Shown in pieces: positions 50,552-52,228 of a DNA stretch of 52,228 nt. This DNA is from an uncultured Bacteroidales bacterium. GTDB lineage: Bacteria > Bacteroidota > Bacteroidia > Bacteroidales > Bacteroidaceae. The position numbers and the translations under genes were made by a program. The stretch covers positions 1 through 52,228 of the forward strand of contig CADCBO010000016.1 in NCBI GenBank assembly GCA_902799685.1, given 5' to 3'. The notes under the pieces were generated by a model, which was given only the letters and a program-made list of their open reading frames with translations, did no database searches and had not been told where the DNA came from. How positions within the stretch are numbered: the first letter of the stretch is position 1; each line of letters begins with the position of its first letter.

Positions 50552-51307
50552 TCAGTCTTTCAGCTTGGCCACGATGAACTCGCGGTTCAGGCGGGCAATA
50601 TTGCTGATGCTTATGCACTTGGGGCACTCAGCCTCACAGGCGCGGGTGTTGGTGCAGTTACCGAATCCCAGCTCATCCATCTTGGACAACATTGCCTTGG
50701 CTCTGCGCTCGGCCTCTACCTTACCCTGAGGCAGGAGAGCCAGCTGGCTAACCTTAGCACTCACAAACAGCATAGCTGAACCGTTCTTGCAGGCTGCTAC
50801 GCAGGCACCGCAACCGATGCATGATGCAGCGTCCATAGCCAGGTCGGCCTTCTCTTTTGGAATGGGGATTGCGTTGGCATCGGGAACACCACCGGTGTTG
50901 ATTGAAACGTAACCACCGGCCTGCATAATCTTATCATATGCACGGCGGTCAACCATAAGGTCACGGATTACCGGAAAACCGGCTGAACGCCAAGGCTCAA
51001 CGGTAATGGTCTCACCATCCTTGAAACGGCGCATGTAGAGCTGGCAGGTGGTAGCACCTGTAGCAGGGCCGTGCGGATGGCCGTTTATGTAGAGTGAGCA
51101 CATACCGCATATACCCTCGCGGCAGTCATGGTCAAACACCACAGGTTCCTCACCGGCATTGATGAGCTGCTCGTTCAGAATGTCAAGCATCTCAAGGAAT
51201 GAGGTATCGGTGGGGATATCCTTCACTTCATACACCTTGAACTGTCCCTTCTCCTTAGGACTTCTCTGGCGCCAAATTTTCAGTTTGAAACTTATATTCT
51301 TTTCCAT
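50552..51307 (-). CDS. sdhB: Succinate dehydrogenase/fumarate reductase iron-sulfur subunit
   Basis: Carries electrons between the flavin and quinone sites. The [2Fe-2S] ligands are C62, C67, C70 and C88 ([12 protein letters not shown]). The [4Fe-4S]/[3Fe-4S] cysteines are [11 protein letters not shown] (163-173) and C218, C224, C228, C231 ([15 protein letters not shown]). 251 residues. In Bacteroidales this complex works mainly as fumarate reductase in succinate formation. It follows sdhA by 14 bases. Codon use is strongly biased. Confidence 0.95.
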   Translation of the reverse strand: MEKNISFKLKIWRQRSPKEKGQFKVYEVKDIPTDTSFLEMLDILNEQLINAGEEPVVFDHDCREGICGMCSLYINGHPHGPATGATTCQLYMRRFKDGETITVEPWRSAGFPVIRDLMVDRRAYDKIMQAGGYVSINTGGVPDANAIPIPKEKADLAMDAASCIGCGACVAACKNGSAMLFVSAKVSQLALLPQGKVEAERRAKAMLSKMDELGFGNCTNTRACEAECPKCISISNIARLNREFIVAKLKD

Positions 51308-51321
51308 ATTGATGCTTTTTA

Positions 51322-52228
51322 TCAGTTCTTGTAATTACGGGTCTGTACCTTAATATACTCATAGTTGAGAGGCTCCTTGAGCAGCTCAGGTGCCTTGCCC
51401 TCACCCTGATAGTTCCAGCAGGCTACGTATGAGAACTTGTCATCATGACGCAGTGCCTCGCCCTCGGGTGTCTGATGCTCCTCACGGAAGTGGCCGCCGC
51501 ATGACTCCTCACGGTTAAGACCGTCATAAGCCATCAGCTTGCCAATCTCTATGAAGTCAAGCAGACGCAGAGCCTTTTCAAGCTCAACATTAAGTGTCTG
51601 GGCATCGCCCGGAACACGCAGGTCAGTCCAGAAGGTCTTCTCCACCTCATCAAGTTTCTTGAGAGCGGTCTCAAGAGACTCCTTGGTGCGACCCATACCT
51701 ACATACTCCCACATGATGTGACCGAGTTCCTTATGGATAGAATCGACTGAGCGCTTGCCGTTAATGCTCATGATCTTGGCTATCTTCTCCTTGACAGCCT
51801 TCTCGGCAGCATCGAACTCAGGCAGGTCTGTGCTGAAACGCGGAACCTGAATCTGATCAGCCAGATAGTTCTGAATGGTATAAGGCAGTACAAAGTAACC
51901 GTCGGCAAGACCCTGCATAAGAGCAGAAGCACCAAGACGGTTGGCTCCGTGATCTGAGAAGTTGCACTCACCGATTGCAAACAGACCGGGGATAGAGGTC
52001 TGCAGCTCATAGTCAACCCAGATACCACCCATTGTGTAGTGGATGGCGGGGAATATCATCATCGGGTTCTCATACGGATTGACATCGGTAATCTCCTCAT
52101 ACATATCAAACAGGTTACCGTACTTATCTGCAACGGCCTGCTTGCCCAGACGCTGGATAGCGTACTTGAAATCCAGGAATACGGCCAGACCGGTGTTGTT
52201 TACACCGTAGCCCTTGTCGCAACGCTCC
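51322..52228 (-). CDS. sdhA: Succinate dehydrogenase/fumarate reductase flavoprotein subunit (N-terminus outside window)
   Basis: Catalytic FAD subunit. The frame is open to the last base, so the gene starts beyond the window; about 300 C-terminal residues are visible and the full protein is normally about 640-660 residues. Seen are [60 protein letters not shown] (quoted in parts: [30 protein letters not shown]), and [31 protein letters not shown] with the conserved HFR near the end. An internal Met at 52104 is not the start. The cytochrome b subunit is expected upstream, outside. Confidence 0.95.
   Translation of the reverse strand, partial: ERCDKGYGVNNTGLAVFLDFKYAIQRLGKQAVADKYGNLFDMYEEITDVNPYENPMMIFPAIHYTMGGIWVDYELQTSIPGLFAIGECNFSDHGANRLGASALMQGLADGYFVLPYTIQNYLADQIQVPRFSTDLPEFDAAEKAVKEKIAKIMSINGKRSVDSIHKELGHIMWEYVGMGRTKESLETALKKLDEVEKTFWTDLRVPGDAQTLNVELEKALRLLDFIEIGKLMAYDGLNREESCGGHFREEHQTPEGEALRHDDKFSYVACWNYQGEGKAPELLKEPLNYEYIKVQTRNYKN

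Noticed and set aside
51322-52104. sdhA starting at the Met at 52104
   Set aside because: The frame stays open with conserved flavoprotein sequence up to the last base of the window, so this Met is internal.

Overview
The window looks like chromosomal DNA of a Bacteroidales bacterium, most likely Prevotellaceae-like. The evidence is a type IX secretion (T9SS) core operon, two hybrid two-component sensors (HTCS), promoters of the Bacteroidetes form TAnnTTTG instead of the proteobacterial -35/-10 type, few visible Shine-Dalgarno sites, an SdhA/B (fumarate reductase-like) pair and the PorG-UppS-BamA-Skp cluster. Species placement is inference. I see no insertion sequence, prophage or CRISPR array, and no gene-free stretch longer than about 300 bases.

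Region 1 (1-4122, all minus strand) is a translation block. Read in the direction of transcription it runs rpsU, xerC, hpf, tRNA-Thr(TGT), tRNA-Tyr, tRNA-Gly, tRNA-Thr(GGT), tuf, tRNA-Trp, secE, nusG (cut by the window edge). It has a good promoter before the first tRNA and several hairpins between the parts.

Region 2 (4164-11342, plus) is the T9SS core operon porP-gldK-gldL-gldM-gldN. A five-copy heptanucleotide repeat lies between gldM and gldN. After a terminator come two paralogous small outer-membrane beta-barrel proteins.

Region 3 (11415-20218) is housekeeping: priA, a PgpH-type HD phosphohydrolase (convergent with priA and overlapping it), gltX-waaA, a gamma-carbonic-anhydrase-like protein and mdh.

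Region 4 (20394-28392, plus) holds two tandem, paralogous HTCS genes with no polysaccharide-utilisation genes beside them. The receiver of the first has lost its acidic metal-binding pair.

Region 5 (28405-34597) has an OmpA/TPR lipoprotein with dprA, then xerD, then a divergent operon of an O-methyltransferase, rbfA and a LolC/E-like permease.

Region 6 (42693-34589, minus) is an eight-gene envelope operon: DUF6242-like lipoprotein, porG, uppS, bamA, three skp/ompH paralogues, murI. It places a T9SS component, undecaprenyl-PP synthesis, outer-membrane protein insertion, its chaperones and D-glutamate synthesis in one unit.

Region 7 (42840-52228) carries pyrE, an SRPBCC protein, argH and a Rieske-like lipoprotein whose ligands are all cysteines. 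These are followed by a lipoprotein carboxylesterase with a Gly/Met-rich insert, a tRNA-Leu leading into a methyltransferase and cobO, a DUF2795 protein, a GT87-type membrane glycosyltransferase, and sdhB with partial sdhA. Together mdh, sdhAB and the cobalamin adenosyltransferase fit succinate/propionate metabolism.

The best candidates for something new are the degenerate HTCS of the tandem pair, the repeat inside the T9SS operon, the two barrel proteins that follow it, the four-cysteine Rieske-like lipoprotein, and the hairpins that partition the tuf and bamA operons.
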